Source: Jiella mangrovi (GTDB lineage: Bacteria > Pseudomonadota > Alphaproteobacteria > Rhizobiales > Rhizobiaceae). From it: a DNA stretch of 64,000 nt. The number at the start of each line of letters is the position of its first letter. Position 1 is the first letter of the stretch. A program made the position numbers and the translations under genes. This document shows, piece after piece, positions 47,428-56,829 of this stretch. Below the pieces are notes generated by a model that did not search any database, had not been told where the DNA came from, and was given only the letters and a program-made list of their open reading frames with translations. The DNA is taken from the NCBI RefSeq assembly GCF_017815135.1, contig NZ_JAGJCF010000011.1, positions 106,781 to 170,780 of the forward strand. The letters are read 5' to 3'.

Positions 47428-48324
47428 ATGGCCCTCGACTGGGACAAGCTGCGGATATTCCATGCAGCAGCCGAGGCAGGTTCGTTCACTCACGCGGCCG
47501 ATGCGCTCAATCTCAGCCAGTCGGCGATCAGCCGGCAGGTCGCAGCGCTCGAAAACGAGATCGGCGTTCCGCTTTTCCACCGTCACGCTCGCGGCCTCGT
47601 TCTTTCCGAACAGGGCGAACTCCTGTTTCAGACCGCGAACGACGTCCTGAAACGCCTCGAGACGGTGCGCATGCAGCTCACCGAAACCAAGGAGAGGCCA
47701 ACGGGCAAGCTGCGCGTTACGACGACCGTCGGTCTCGGCTCTGGCTGGCTGACGGAGCGCGCGCGCGAGTTTCTCGAACTCTATCCCGATCTGGAACTCC
47801 AGCTCGTCTTCGACAACGAGGAAATCGACCTGACCATGCGCAAGGCGGACGCCGCAATCCGCCTGCGCCAGCCGCAGCAGCCCGATCTCATCCAGCGCCG
47901 GCTGTTCACGGTCCATCTCCATGTCTACGCGTCGCCGGCCTATCTCGCCCGCTTCGGGACGCCGGAGACGGTGGACGATCTCGACCGCCATCGCATCATC
48001 ACCTTCGGCGAGCCAGCACCGAATTATCTGCGCAATCTCAATACGCTGGAGACGGTGGGCCTGCCCGAGGGAAAATGCCGCAATCCGATCCTGCAGATCA
48101 ACAATCTGATGGCCATCCGCTCGGCGATCGAGAGCGGAACCGGCCTCGCGCTCTTGCCCGATTACATGATCGACAAGCGCTCGAAACTCGTTCAGGTCCT
48201 GCCGGAAATGGAAATGCCGACCTTCGACACCTATCTCTGCTACACCGAGCAGATGCGTAGCGCCGCCAAGCTGAAGGTGTTCCGCGACTTCCTGATTTCC
48301 AAGGCACGAACCTGGGCTTATTAG
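47428..48324 (+). CDS. lsrB: LysR-type regulator LsrB/VtlR
   Basis: A 298-residue LysR regulator. The N-terminus, MALDWDKLRIFHAAAEAGSF then THAADALNLSQSAISRQV, is nearly that of Sinorhizobium LsrB and Brucella VtlR, and trxB just upstream is the same neighbour. In those species it activates small-RNA and oxidative-stress/envelope genes and is needed for host infection or symbiosis. The ATG at 47428 follows GAAGGACC. Its stop codon falls inside a copy of the dispersed palindromic repeat. Confidence 0.9.
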   Translation: MALDWDKLRIFHAAAEAGSFTHAADALNLSQSAISRQVAALENEIGVPLFHRHARGLVLSEQGELLFQTANDVLKRLETVRMQLTETKERPTGKLRVTTTVGLGSGWLTERAREFLELYPDLELQLVFDNEEIDLTMRKADAAIRLRQPQQPDLIQRRLFTVHLHVYASPAYLARFGTPETVDDLDRHRIITFGEPAPNYLRNLNTLETVGLPEGKCRNPILQINNLMAIRSAIESGTGLALLPDYMIDKRSKLVQVLPEMEMPTFDTYLCYTEQMRSAAKLKVFRDFLISKARTWAY

Positions 48325-48424
48325 AGCGCGCGGCGTCCTATCAAACGCAGACAGAAGGCTCTTGCTGTCTGAATCGGTACATCGTGCTTCAAGGAGAATC
48401 GATTGCGATTTCCGGGCCGATGCT
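48321..48424 (-). repeat. dispersed palindromic repeat, copy 3
   Basis: Starts with TTAGAGCGC overlapping the lsrB stop, continues with degenerate inner arms, then GAATCGGTACATCGTGCTTC and the second module GAATCGATTGCGATTTCC-GGGCCGATGC (split here for length). The two-module form matches copy 4 in reverse orientation. Confidence 0.6.
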
Positions 48425-48492
48425 GTGGTCGAAACGGGCCAGTGCTTTCGAGGCAGACGCCGTTCAGCGATCCCACCGCGAGAGGAACGCCA

Positions 48493-49269
48493 TTGCCGAG
48501 CGAGCCCACCGACATCGTCGCGATCGGCGACGTCCACGGAAAGAGCGGCCTTCTTACCCGGTTCCTCGACGGTATCGATCGCATTGCCGAAGAGCGCGGG
48601 GCAACTCCGGCGATCTTTCTCCTCGGCGACCTCGTCGATCGCGGCGAGGACAGTCGCGGGACGATGGACATCGCCGCGAAGCTCTTGTCGGAGCGACCGG
48701 GATCACAGGTCCTCCTCGGCAACCACGACGAATGGTTCTTGCGATTCCTGCGGGATGAACTCAGCGACGCCGAATTGTGGAACTGGCTCGATCAGGGCGG
48801 CGCGGAGACCCTGTCTTCCTATGGCTGCCCTTCCGATGCATCGCCCCAGACGGCGCGCGCTCTCATCAAGGCAAGTTGGCCGCATCACCTGTCAATTCTG
48901 AGCCACGCTCCGACGATCGTTCTTCGTGGAAGATTCGCATTCGTCCATGCCGGCATCGATCCGGGCCGTCCCCTCACCGATCAGGACCCGCATGACTGCG
49001 TATGGATCCGGGCGCCCTTCATGAATCATGTCGGGCGGCTGAGCCATCTGGTTCTCCACGGCCACACGCCGCAAAAGCGCGGACGGCCCACGATCACGGA
49101 GAATAGGCTGTCTCTCGATACCGGGGCGGTCTTCACCGGCAGGCTGAGCGGCGCATGGCTGAACGTCGACACCGGGTCGATCACCTGTCTTCAGGCCAGC
49201 GACGGTGAGGCGATTCACGAGATCGCACCGCATCGTCTCGATCGGGGCCTCGGCACGGCGCTCGACTGA
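48493..49269 (+). CDS. calcineurin-like metallophosphoesterase (serine/threonine phosphatase type)
   Basis: A 258-residue phosphatase of the PrpA/bis(5'-nucleosyl)-tetraphosphatase-like group. The metal motifs are intact: DIVAIGDVHGK, LLGDLVDRGEDSRG, LLGNHDEW, FVHAGIDPG and HLVLHGHTPQK. It dephosphorylates proteins or nucleotides. A TTG at 48493 follows GAGAGGAACGCC and is preferred; the frame is open from 48403 but that stretch lies in the repeat element. Confidence 0.85.
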   Translation: MPSEPTDIVAIGDVHGKSGLLTRFLDGIDRIAEERGATPAIFLLGDLVDRGEDSRGTMDIAAKLLSERPGSQVLLGNHDEWFLRFLRDELSDAELWNWLDQGGAETLSSYGCPSDASPQTARALIKASWPHHLSILSHAPTIVLRGRFAFVHAGIDPGRPLTDQDPHDCVWIRAPFMNHVGRLSHLVLHGHTPQKRGRPTITENRLSLDTGAVFTGRLSGAWLNVDTGSITCLQASDGEAIHEIAPHRLDRGLGTALD

Positions 49270-49301
49270 TCGATCGGCAGCGCCGAGGCGGATGCTTCAG
49301 G

Positions 49302-49787
49302 CTACATCGAGCCGGCCTTCTCCTTCAGCGACGAAAGTCCAGCGTCGTAGATGCCGCCGATCACTCCTGACGCCTCATCGTCGCTCGCGCCTTTGGCATC
49401 GAACCTGCCCGACCAGCTGACCGTCGATCCGTCGCCCGAGCCGGAAACGCTGATCGTCGATTCGTAGTTCTCGACCGGCAGCGGTCCTTCGAGGATCCTG
49501 TAAGTGTAGCTCATCGCGCCGTCGTCGCGGGCGACTTCTTCTTCGACCAGCACCGCACCGTCCGGCAGGGTCAGGCTGCGCAAGGGCCGGCCGTCTTGTT
49601 CGGAGAGTTCACAGTTGGTGACGACCGGATGCCAGTTCTGGATGTCGCAGAACGTGCCGATCAACTTCCACAGGGCGTCCGGCTTTGCCGCCAGTTCTGC
49701 CGACCTTGAAACGTCGAGGGCCAGAGCCGGAGATGCCGCCAACATCACCGACGCGCCGACAAGGGCAGCGTTGAGACGAATTTTCAT
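49302..49787 (-). CDS. exported SRPBCC-fold protein
   Basis: A 161-residue protein with a Sec signal peptide (MKIRLNAALVGASVMLAASP then ALALD) and a START-like SRPBCC domain, often annotated as polyketide cyclase: AAKPDALWKLIGTFCDIQNW, LPDGAVLVEEEVARDD, YRILEGPLPVENYESTISV. The family binds hydrophobic ligands; the ligand here is unknown. ATG 49787 follows GAGGATTACGCAT. Confidence 0.8.
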   Translation of the reverse strand: MKIRLNAALVGASVMLAASPALALDVSRSAELAAKPDALWKLIGTFCDIQNWHPVVTNCELSEQDGRPLRSLTLPDGAVLVEEEVARDDGAMSYTYRILEGPLPVENYESTISVSGSGDGSTVSWSGRFDAKGASDDEASGVIGGIYDAGLSSLKEKAGSM

Positions 49788-49869
49788 ATGCGTAATCCTC
49801 CCGAGAGCCGCGACGGCGACTGTTCTCGCCCGTTGCGGCATCCTCCTCGGTGCCCGGCTGTACGCTACG

Positions 49870-49970
49870 GCATCGGCCCGGAAATCGGAATCGATTTTCG
49901 GAAAGCGCGATGCCTTGATTCAGCAGGCCTCAGCGCCCTTTGCGGGCCCATTCGAATGCAATGCGCTCTT
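49870..49970 (+). repeat. dispersed palindromic repeat, copy 4
   Basis: GCATCGGCCCGGAAATCGGA, then TCGATTTTCGGAAAGCGCGA, then TGCCTTGATT and CAGCGCCCTTTG with a degenerate inner stem ending in GCGCTCTT. Same two-module layout as copy 3. Confidence 0.6.
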
Positions 49971-50026
49971 GCGGATTTCACACTCCTTGCGATCGCGACG
50001 CCTGGCGGCGATCCGCGCATGAAAAA

Positions 50027-50059
50027 GCCGGCAACGCTGCAATCAGCAGCGTTGCCGGC
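50027..50059 (-). terminator. terminator of the Lys/His-rich exported protein gene
   Basis: GCCGGCAACGCTGC and GCAGCGTTGCCGGC form a perfect 14-base stem with a 5-base loop; on the minus strand it is followed by TTTTTC. It lies about 30 bases after the gene's stop. Confidence 0.9.
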
Positions 50060-50088
50060 CGACTTTCGCGGGAATGACCCGCCGTCGT

Positions 50089-50391
50089 TCAGTGGCAGAC
50101 GCGAGTCTTCTCGACAACCTTCTTGCCGTGCTGGATCTTCACGACTTTCTTGGTGCGGCAGTCCTTCTTGTGAGACTGGGTCTTGCCGACATGCTTCGTG
50201 GCAGATTTTTTGACGACGACGGAGCCATTGTGCTTCTCGACGATGACCTGGCCGTGATGCTTTTCGGAGGCGTGCGTGCGGGCGGCGTCCTTGTCGACGA
50301 TGATGACCTTCGTATTGGCGGCCTGAGCCGCGGCACCGGCACTGAGGGTTGCCGCGAGAGCGACGGCTGCCGAAATGATGAACTTGCGCAT
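50089..50391 (-). CDS. exported Lys/His-rich small protein
   Basis: A 100-residue precursor. Signal peptide MRKFIISAAVALAATLSAGA then AAQAANT; ATG 50391 follows GAAGG. The mature part is very basic: KDAARTHASEKHHGQVIVEK, KKSATKHVGKTQSHKKDC and VKIQHGKKVVEKTRVCH. Two cysteines could form one disulfide. Function unknown; the charge suggests binding to anionic surfaces such as envelope polymers or to metal. Strong own terminator. Confidence 0.75.
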   Translation of the reverse strand: MRKFIISAAVALAATLSAGAAAQAANTKVIIVDKDAARTHASEKHHGQVIVEKHNGSVVVKKSATKHVGKTQSHKKDCRTKKVVKIQHGKKVVEKTRVCH

Positions 50392-50685
50392 GATCGAAAC
50401 CTTCACTAGCGCCATATTGGCGTTTTCAACGATGGCGTAACCATATCAATCGGCAACTGAATGAATTCTGAACATTATGGTTGGCTTAATTTTAATCGAG
50501 GCGACCCATTCCGAAGAGCCCGAGATCATTGGCGCTGTTTCAACCGGCACCGCGGCGTCGTTGGCGGCAATTGCGGGTGAAACCACAGGCTCTCAGGGAG
50601 CCCACCGGCAGACGGAGGAGAACCCTGGTGGAATGCCTCGCTCGGACCGACTGCTTCAAACAGGCCGGCCCGGCGGTGGATCGGC

Positions 50686-50713
50686 AAAAAAAAAGGCGGC
50701 CAAAGGGCCGCCT
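50686..50713 (-). terminator. intrinsic terminator of the candidate small RNA
   Basis: Eight-base perfect GC-rich stem (50694-50701 with 50706-50713), a four-base loop and nine T on the minus strand. Confidence 0.8.
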
Positions 50714-50830
50714 GAAGTTTGGCTGGAGTATCAGGTCGAAAACCCGATATGGCCACAACGTTGAACCCGAAAGTTGGTTGCATTTGGGCAACGGGTCCTG
50801 AGATTATTTTCGCCGCGCAGCTGAATGGCA
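50686..50830 (-). ncRNA. candidate small RNA ending in a strong terminator
   Basis: On the minus strand a hairpin AGGCGGCC-CTTT-GGCCGCCT followed by nine T (50713 to 50686) has no coding gene upstream. Just before it lie a hairpin ATCGGGT-TTTCG-ACCTGAT (about 50729-50747) and a smaller one near CCAACTTTCGGG. The 5' end is not defined by the sequence; the start at about 50830 is an estimate. Confidence 0.4.
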
Positions 50831-51016
50831 GACGTTTCGACGCCCGCGGGATGGTCAGAGGAAAATGCTTCCACGCAAGGCCATCGCATTGCCTCTCGCG
50901 CGCAACCAATGAGGCTTGCTGACGTTATGGCGTAACATGCGGCGGGGTAATCACTCCGCCCGCTTCCCGCCGTTGAACGATCGCCGTCGACGCAAGGAAC
51001 GTCAGGAGTTTCATTT

Positions 51017-52033
51017 ATGTTTCGGGACAAACCGAGCACCTACGAGCAGGTCGCCAATTCGCTCGGCGCGCTGAGTCAGCGAATTGGAGAACTGGAAGGG
51101 CAACTGGCCGAACGGCTGGACCCGACGCCATCGGCCACCGACCGCGCCCGACGCGCGATCGGACGGATCCCCGGTGTGGCGCCCGAGCCGACGGGCCTGT
51201 CTCGCTATCTGCCGCATTTTTCGGACTATTGGCCGGACGATGCCGGCCGGAGCGCCCGCCGGCAGATGCGTGCGCTGCAGGAGGCCGGCGGCGACCTCGC
51301 CCATGGCGCCGAAGACTATTTCGACGGGGCTCGCCGCCACCTCGCCAACTGGTCGGCGCCGGCTCTCGCCTCGCTGCGCGGCCATCTTCCCGCCCGCTAT
51401 CAGCCGAAGGCCGACGATCGCAACCGCGAGCTGACGGCGCTCCTGATTGCAGGCGGCGCCATCGCGGCCGTTGGCGCTGCGTATTTCATCACCAAGAAGG
51501 TGAATGATGCCAGCGAGGAGCCGGATTACGACGTAGTGCGCGCCGACGGGGCCGTGGAGATTCGCGACTACGACGCGATGATCGTCGCCGAGACTGTGAA
51601 GAGCGGCTATCACGAAAAGGCCCGTCGCATGGGCTTCCAGACCCTGGCCGACTACATCTTCGCGAAGAACCGGCCGGGCAAGAAGATCAAGATGACGACG
51701 CCGGTCATGCAGCAGCTCGCCGAGGGCGAAGGCCGCTCGAAGGGCTGGGCCGTGCGTTTCGTCATGCCGAAGAAGTTCACCCTCGCCAGCCTGCCGGAGC
51801 CCGGCGGCGACGACGTGCATCTGAAGGACGTTCCCGCAAGGCGCCTCGCGGCCATTCGCTTCCCGGGCAACTTCACCGCGACGCTTGCCTCCAAGCACCT
51901 GATGACGCTCTACAACTACCTCGCCGACAATAATCTGAAGCAGCGCGGCGATCCCGAATATGCCTTCTACAATCCGCCGTGGACCCCCGGCTTCCTAAAG
52001 CGCAACGAGATCCTCATCGAGATCGAGCGCTGA
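51017..52033 (+). CDS. SOUL heme-binding family protein with N-terminal membrane segment
   Basis: A 338-residue protein. Residues 1-140 are charged and helical with no domain I recognise. One membrane segment follows at about 143-160 (ALLIAGGAIAAVGAAYFI), then a SOUL domain from about 170 (PDYDVVRADGAVEIRDYDAM, KKIKMTTPVMQQL, KRNEILIEIER). SOUL domains bind heme or related tetrapyrroles. The ATG at 51017 has AGGAG eight bases upstream. A terminator follows. The membrane-anchored layout is worth noting. Confidence 0.85.
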   Translation: MFRDKPSTYEQVANSLGALSQRIGELEGQLAERLDPTPSATDRARRAIGRIPGVAPEPTGLSRYLPHFSDYWPDDAGRSARRQMRALQEAGGDLAHGAEDYFDGARRHLANWSAPALASLRGHLPARYQPKADDRNRELTALLIAGGAIAAVGAAYFITKKVNDASEEPDYDVVRADGAVEIRDYDAMIVAETVKSGYHEKARRMGFQTLADYIFAKNRPGKKIKMTTPVMQQLAEGEGRSKGWAVRFVMPKKFTLASLPEPGGDDVHLKDVPARRLAAIRFPGNFTATLASKHLMTLYNYLADNNLKQRGDPEYAFYNPPWTPGFLKRNEILIEIER

Positions 52034-52063
52034 TCCGAACGGGGCAACCGTTCCTCACATGCG

Positions 52064-52096
52064 AAAAAGGCCGGCGATCACCTCGCCGGCCGTTTT
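52064..52096. terminator. bidirectional terminator between the SOUL gene and yhhQ
   Basis: GGCCGGCGA and TCGCCGGCC form a 9-base stem with a 5-base loop, flanked by AAAAA on the left and GTTTT on the right, so it serves both convergent genes. Confidence 0.85.
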
Positions 52097-52153
52097 GCAT
52101 CGATGAGAGAGTTCGCCGATTCGCACCATCCGGTACGGCGGCCGCTTCTGCGA

Positions 52154-52834
52154 TCAGGCGGGAACGGAGCGATACGGCATGAAGCGCTGCATGATCACGC
52201 GGTAGGGAATCAACGCAAAGATCGCGATGACGAGCTTCACGGTGAAATCGCCGATAGCCCAGGAAACCCAACGCGGCGCCTCCGTCGAAAGAACACCGAG
52301 CAGCGGCGAGCTTTCGAGGGCAAATTGATCATTTGCGCCGATGAAGACGAAGATCGGCGCGAAAGCGATCGTAAAGAAGGTCATCGTGTCCAGCACCGAG
52401 CCGGACAGCGAGGAAAATGTGGGCGCCCGCCACCAGCTGTCCTGCCGCAAGCGGTTGAAGACAGCGATGTCGAGAAGCTGCGCGACGAGAAACGCTCCCC
52501 CCGAGGCGATCGCGATGCGGAACAGCCGATCGGCGGTGGAGGAAAAGCCCAGTAGGCCGAGATCGTAAAGCAGCGGAGGCACGACCAATGAGCACACGAC
52601 CGCCGCGGCGAAGCCGGCGATCACGACGCGGCGCGCCACTCGGGCGCCATGGCGGCGATTGGTCAGATCCGTCACCAGAAAGGCGAAGGGATAGATAAAG
52701 GCGCCATAGGTCAGAATGTCGGCAAGCTGCAGCCCTCCGACCTGACCGTGGAACGGATACTGGACGGCGACATTCGACGCGAGCACGATGAGCGCCATTG
52801 CGGCCACCGGAAGCGCATAAATTCTGGAAAGCAT
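52154..52834 (-). CDS. yhhQ: queuosine precursor transporter (VUT/YhhQ family)
   Basis: A 226-residue membrane protein with six hydrophobic helices, of the VUT/COG1738 family. YIYPFAFLVTDLTNRRHG-like residues (GAFIYPFAFLVTDLTNRR) give the conserved DL(T)N motif, and RAPTFSSLSGSVLDTMTFF is the second family signature. It imports preQ0/preQ1, precursors of the tRNA base queuosine. The ATG at 52834 lies within a preQ1-I-like riboswitch. The longer open frame upstream to 53014 overlaps that RNA and rpmB and is not coding. Confidence 0.9.
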   Translation of the reverse strand: MLSRIYALPVAAMALIVLASNVAVQYPFHGQVGGLQLADILTYGAFIYPFAFLVTDLTNRRHGARVARRVVIAGFAAAVVCSLVVPPLLYDLGLLGFSSTADRLFRIAIASGGAFLVAQLLDIAVFNRLRQDSWWRAPTFSSLSGSVLDTMTFFTIAFAPIFVFIGANDQFALESSPLLGVLSTEAPRWVSWAIGDFTVKLVIAIFALIPYRVIMQRFMPYRSVPA

Positions 52835-52860
52835 TTTTTTATCCTGGGTAATGGAACCAG
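52832..52860 (-). promoter_or_regulatory. preQ1-I-like riboswitch overlapping the yhhQ start codon
   Basis: The minus strand reads CTGG-TTC-CATT-AC-CCAG (as part of CCCAG), then GATAAAAAA and ATG. P1 pairs CTGG (52860-52857) with CCAG (52847-52844); the loop word CATT (52853-52850) can pair with AATG (52835-52832), which contains the start codon. With the A-rich linker this is the pseudoknot layout of preQ1-I aptamers, and the gene is a known target class. Confidence 0.65.
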
Positions 52861-52985
52861 CGCACATCTCGTCCCGGATCAAGTCCGGCCGACGGTCCTC
52901 GCGAGAGACGAAGACCATTGCGGCTGAAGACAGCAATCCGGGATCAGCGGAAGGGGCGATCACGCCCCAACCGTGGTCATATGCG

Positions 52986-53288
52986 TCAGGCGGCGGCCGA
53001 TGCGGTCTCGGCAACCTTCTTGGCGATCTGGCGCTTCAGGAGACGCGCCCGCTGCGACAGTTCGGCTTCGCTGGCCTTGAGCAGGAAAGCGTCGAGGCCG
53101 CCACGATGCTCGACCGAACGCAGGGCATGAGCCGAGACCTTCAGGCGGAAACGCTGGCCGAGCGCGTCGGAAATGAGCGTGACGTTGCAGAGGTTCGGCA
53201 GGAAGCGGCGACGTGTCTTGTTGTTGGCGTGGGACACGTTGTTTCCGGTCAGGACCGCCTTGCCGGTCAGTTCGCAAGCGCGTGACAT
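52986..53288 (-). CDS. rpmB: 50S ribosomal protein L28
   Basis: 100 residues, with the L28 pattern [40 protein letters not shown] and [20 protein letters not shown], and an alphaproteobacterial C-terminal extension. The ATG follows AAAGGTGCATAG. A promoter lies about 100 bases upstream; a weak hairpin GGGGCG/CGCCCC (52963-52978) follows the stop. Confidence 0.97.
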   Translation of the reverse strand: MSRACELTGKAVLTGNNVSHANNKTRRRFLPNLCNVTLISDALGQRFRLKVSAHALRSVEHRGGLDAFLLKASEAELSQRARLLKRQIAKKVAETASAAA

Positions 53289-53388
53289 CTATGCACCTTT
53301 CAGACTGTCTACAAACCCTTCGAAGCACGCGCCACCGTTGCAAACGGCGCGATCGATGCTGCGGGGCATGATCGGGAAAATCCCGCGC

Positions 53389-53417
53389 TCTATAGTCTCG
53401 ATCGCTTTGGGCGTCAA
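53389..53417 (-). promoter_or_regulatory. sigma-70-type promoter of rpmB
   Basis: On the minus strand TTGACG (53417-53412), a 17-base spacer and TATAGA (53394-53389), 101 bases before the rpmB start. Confidence 0.7.
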
Positions 53418-53558
53418 GTTTCACCGGGCTTTCACGAGAACACGCATCTGTGGCTTTATCAAACTCGCCAAGGCCATGCACATCGCTGTAAAACCGGCTG
53501 ACTATCCCCGCCGGAGACGTTCCGGCGGGAGGCGAACCCGAAGGTACGGCTCCTTCCT

Positions 53559-54347
53559 ATGACTATCAAGCGAATCGCGATCATCGCCGCCGTCTGCGGC
53601 GCCCTCTCCGCCTTGCCCCGCGAGGCGGCGGCCGAAACCTCGACCGTAACGACCGATTACGGCATGGCGCTGATCGGCCTCATCATCGGCAAGGCATCGT
53701 TCAACACGGTCATCGACGGCGACCGGTTCACCGTGCGTGGCCGCATGTCATCGGCGGGCCTTGGCAAACTGGTTTCCGAAACGGGCGGCACCAGCCGAGT
53801 TTCGGGCCGGCTGACGTCGCGGGGATTTTCCGCCGAGAGCTATGGCCTCGATTACAAGTCCGACGGCAAGCGCTGGACGAGCGACGTCCGCTTCCGTTCG
53901 GGACGTGTCACATCCGCCAATGTCAGCCCGAAACGCTCAAGTAACGAAAAGCCGAGTTATGTTCCGGTTCAGCGCGCGCAGCTCACCTCGGTTCTCGACC
54001 CGTTGAGCGGGCTGATGATCCGCACCTCGGACGCCGGCAGCGTCTGCCGGCGCAACCTTCCGCTCTATGACGGTTGGTCGCGGCTGAACCTGCGCCTTTC
54101 TCCGCGCGGCAAGGAGAGCGTCTCTCTCAAGGGCTATAGCGGCGACGCCGTCGCCTGCAGCGTCCGGATCGATCCGGTCAGCGGCTATGACAAGCGCTCC
54201 AAGGGCCTGAAGTTCCTGCGCGATCAGACGATCGAAGTCTGGTTTGCGCCGATCGCCCGGCCGGACGTCTATGTTCCTGTCTATGCCAGGATCCCGACGA
54301 CGATCGGGCCACTGACGCTCCAGGCGACGTCCGTCTCGGTCAGATAG
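53559..54347 (+). CDS. exported DUF3108 protein
   Basis: A 262-residue protein with a signal peptide (MTIKRIAIIAAVCGALSALP then REAAAETS) and a DUF3108 domain: DYGMALIGLIIGKASFNTVI, GYGLDYKSDGKRW-like GLDYKSDGKRWTSDVRF, TSVLDPLSGLMIRTSDAG and KFLRDQTIEVWFAPIA. The family is periplasmic and of unknown function. Divergent from rpmB, a conserved arrangement in Hyphomicrobiales. Confidence 0.88.
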   Translation: MTIKRIAIIAAVCGALSALPREAAAETSTVTTDYGMALIGLIIGKASFNTVIDGDRFTVRGRMSSAGLGKLVSETGGTSRVSGRLTSRGFSAESYGLDYKSDGKRWTSDVRFRSGRVTSANVSPKRSSNEKPSYVPVQRAQLTSVLDPLSGLMIRTSDAGSVCRRNLPLYDGWSRLNLRLSPRGKESVSLKGYSGDAVACSVRIDPVSGYDKRSKGLKFLRDQTIEVWFAPIARPDVYVPVYARIPTTIGPLTLQATSVSVR

Positions 54348-54662
54348 GTCGCAAGGCCGATCATGGCGCTGGAGAACACGACAGCGTCCATTTCAGGCCT
54401 GCGATCGTCCGGTCGGACCCTTTCGACGTTCGGCCGTCAGCCGTCTCTGCGGCCTTTTGCGGGAATCGGATCGCGATGGTTGACGAGGCGGCGGGCCGGG
54501 CAACCGGCATCACTGTCGTGATCCGGCCGCGCCCCGCCTCTTCCGCCGCCGCCTGCAATTACTCCCCCCTCCCCGCCGCTTTCTCGTCCTGCCGGGATTT
54601 TCAACGCCGCGCGAAATCGCTAGCAAACGCGTTGAGGCACCACCCGCAGGAGAATCCCACCC
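54348..54662. other. upstream region of frmA
   Basis: 315 bases, GC-rich, without a convincing gene, palindrome or promoter box that I can defend. The frmA ribosome site AGGAGAATCCCACCC is at its right end. Confidence 0.5.
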
Positions 54663-55771
<1,109 letters not shown>

Positions 55772-55772
<1 letters not shown>

Positions 55773-56608
55773 TGGAAACGGTCTCGACCAACACCGCATT
55801 CGGCGGCGTCCAGGGCGTCTACAAGCACGCCTCGAAAGAGACCGGCACGCAGATGACCTTCTCGGTCTTCGTGCCGCCCCACGCGGAAGGCGCCAAGCTG
55901 CCTGTGGTCTGGTATCTCTCCGGCCTCACCTGCACCCATGCCAACGTCACCGAAAAGGGCGAGTTTCGAAGGGCCTGCGCCGAACTCGGCCTGATCTTCG
56001 TCGCGCCCGATACCTCCCCGCGCGGCGAGGGCGTGCCGGACGATGCGGAGGGCGCCTATGATTTCGGTCTCGGCGCCGGCTTCTATGTGGATGCCACCGA
56101 GGAGCCCTTCGCGAAGAACTACCGCATGTGGTCCTATGTCACCGAGGAATTGCCGGCACTCGTCGCGGCACAGTTTCCGGCCGACATGGCCCGCCAGTCG
56201 ATCCTCGGCCATTCCATGGGCGGCCATGGCGCGCTGACCATCGGGCTGACCTATCCCGATCGCTACAAGGCCGTGTCCGCCTTTGCGCCGATCGTCGCTC
56301 CGGGCATCGTGCCCTGGGGCGAAAAGGCCCTGCCGCTCTATCTCGGAAACGACAAGGCGGCTTGGCGCCGGCACGACGCCGTCGCGCTGATCGAGGACGG
56401 CGCGCGGGTCGATGCGCTTCTCGTCGATCAGGGAACGGCCGACAACTTCCTCGAAGGCCAGCTGAAGCCAAAGCTGCTCGAACAGGCCTGCAAGGCGGCG
56501 GGAATCGATCTGACCCTTCGCATGCAGGAAGGCTACGACCACAGCTACTACTTCATCTCGTCCTTCATGGAGGATCACCTCCGCTGGCACGCCAAACGGC
56601 TGGGGTAG
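55772..56608 (+). CDS. fghA: S-formylglutathione hydrolase
   Basis: A 278-residue alpha/beta hydrolase of the esterase D family that releases formate and glutathione. The nucleophile is Ser148 in GHSMGGHGAL; the acid and histidine of the triad are in VDQGTADNFL and GYDHSYYF. The N-terminal pattern LPVVWYLSGLTCTHANVTEK is diagnostic. Overlaps frmA (TAATG) and is followed by a hairpin. Confidence 0.96.
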
Positions 56609-56619
56609 CAGAACGAATA

Positions 56620-56654
56620 CCAGCGGCCCGGGAGAATGATTCCCGGGCCGCTGG
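56620..56654 (+). terminator. hairpin after frmA-fghA
   Basis: CCAGCGGCCCGGGA and TCCCGGGCCGCTGG form a perfect 14-base stem with a 7-base loop, 11 bases after the fghA stop. No T run follows, so it may be a weak terminator or a 3'-end stabiliser. Confidence 0.65.
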
Positions 56655-56829
56655 AATGACCCTGCCCGGCGACTGAGCGATCACTCCTCGGCATCGGTCA
56701 AAGACCGGGGCGGACGCTTTAAGACGAACCGAGGATTTTCCGTCCGCGGCCCGCACCAACAGTCAATTCGCCTGGTCAGTCAGCGCGAAAGCTGCCATCG
56801 GATTGCCGCTTGCGACCCTTGATGGCGGC

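Larger units (their letters stand above)
50392..51016. other. gap with a candidate small RNA, no protein gene
   Basis: 625 bases without a convincing reading frame. The main features are an AT-rich stretch at about 50440-50505 (likely promoter of the exported protein), a strong minus-strand terminator at 50686-50713, and the promoter side of the SOUL gene at 50900-51016. Confidence 0.6.
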
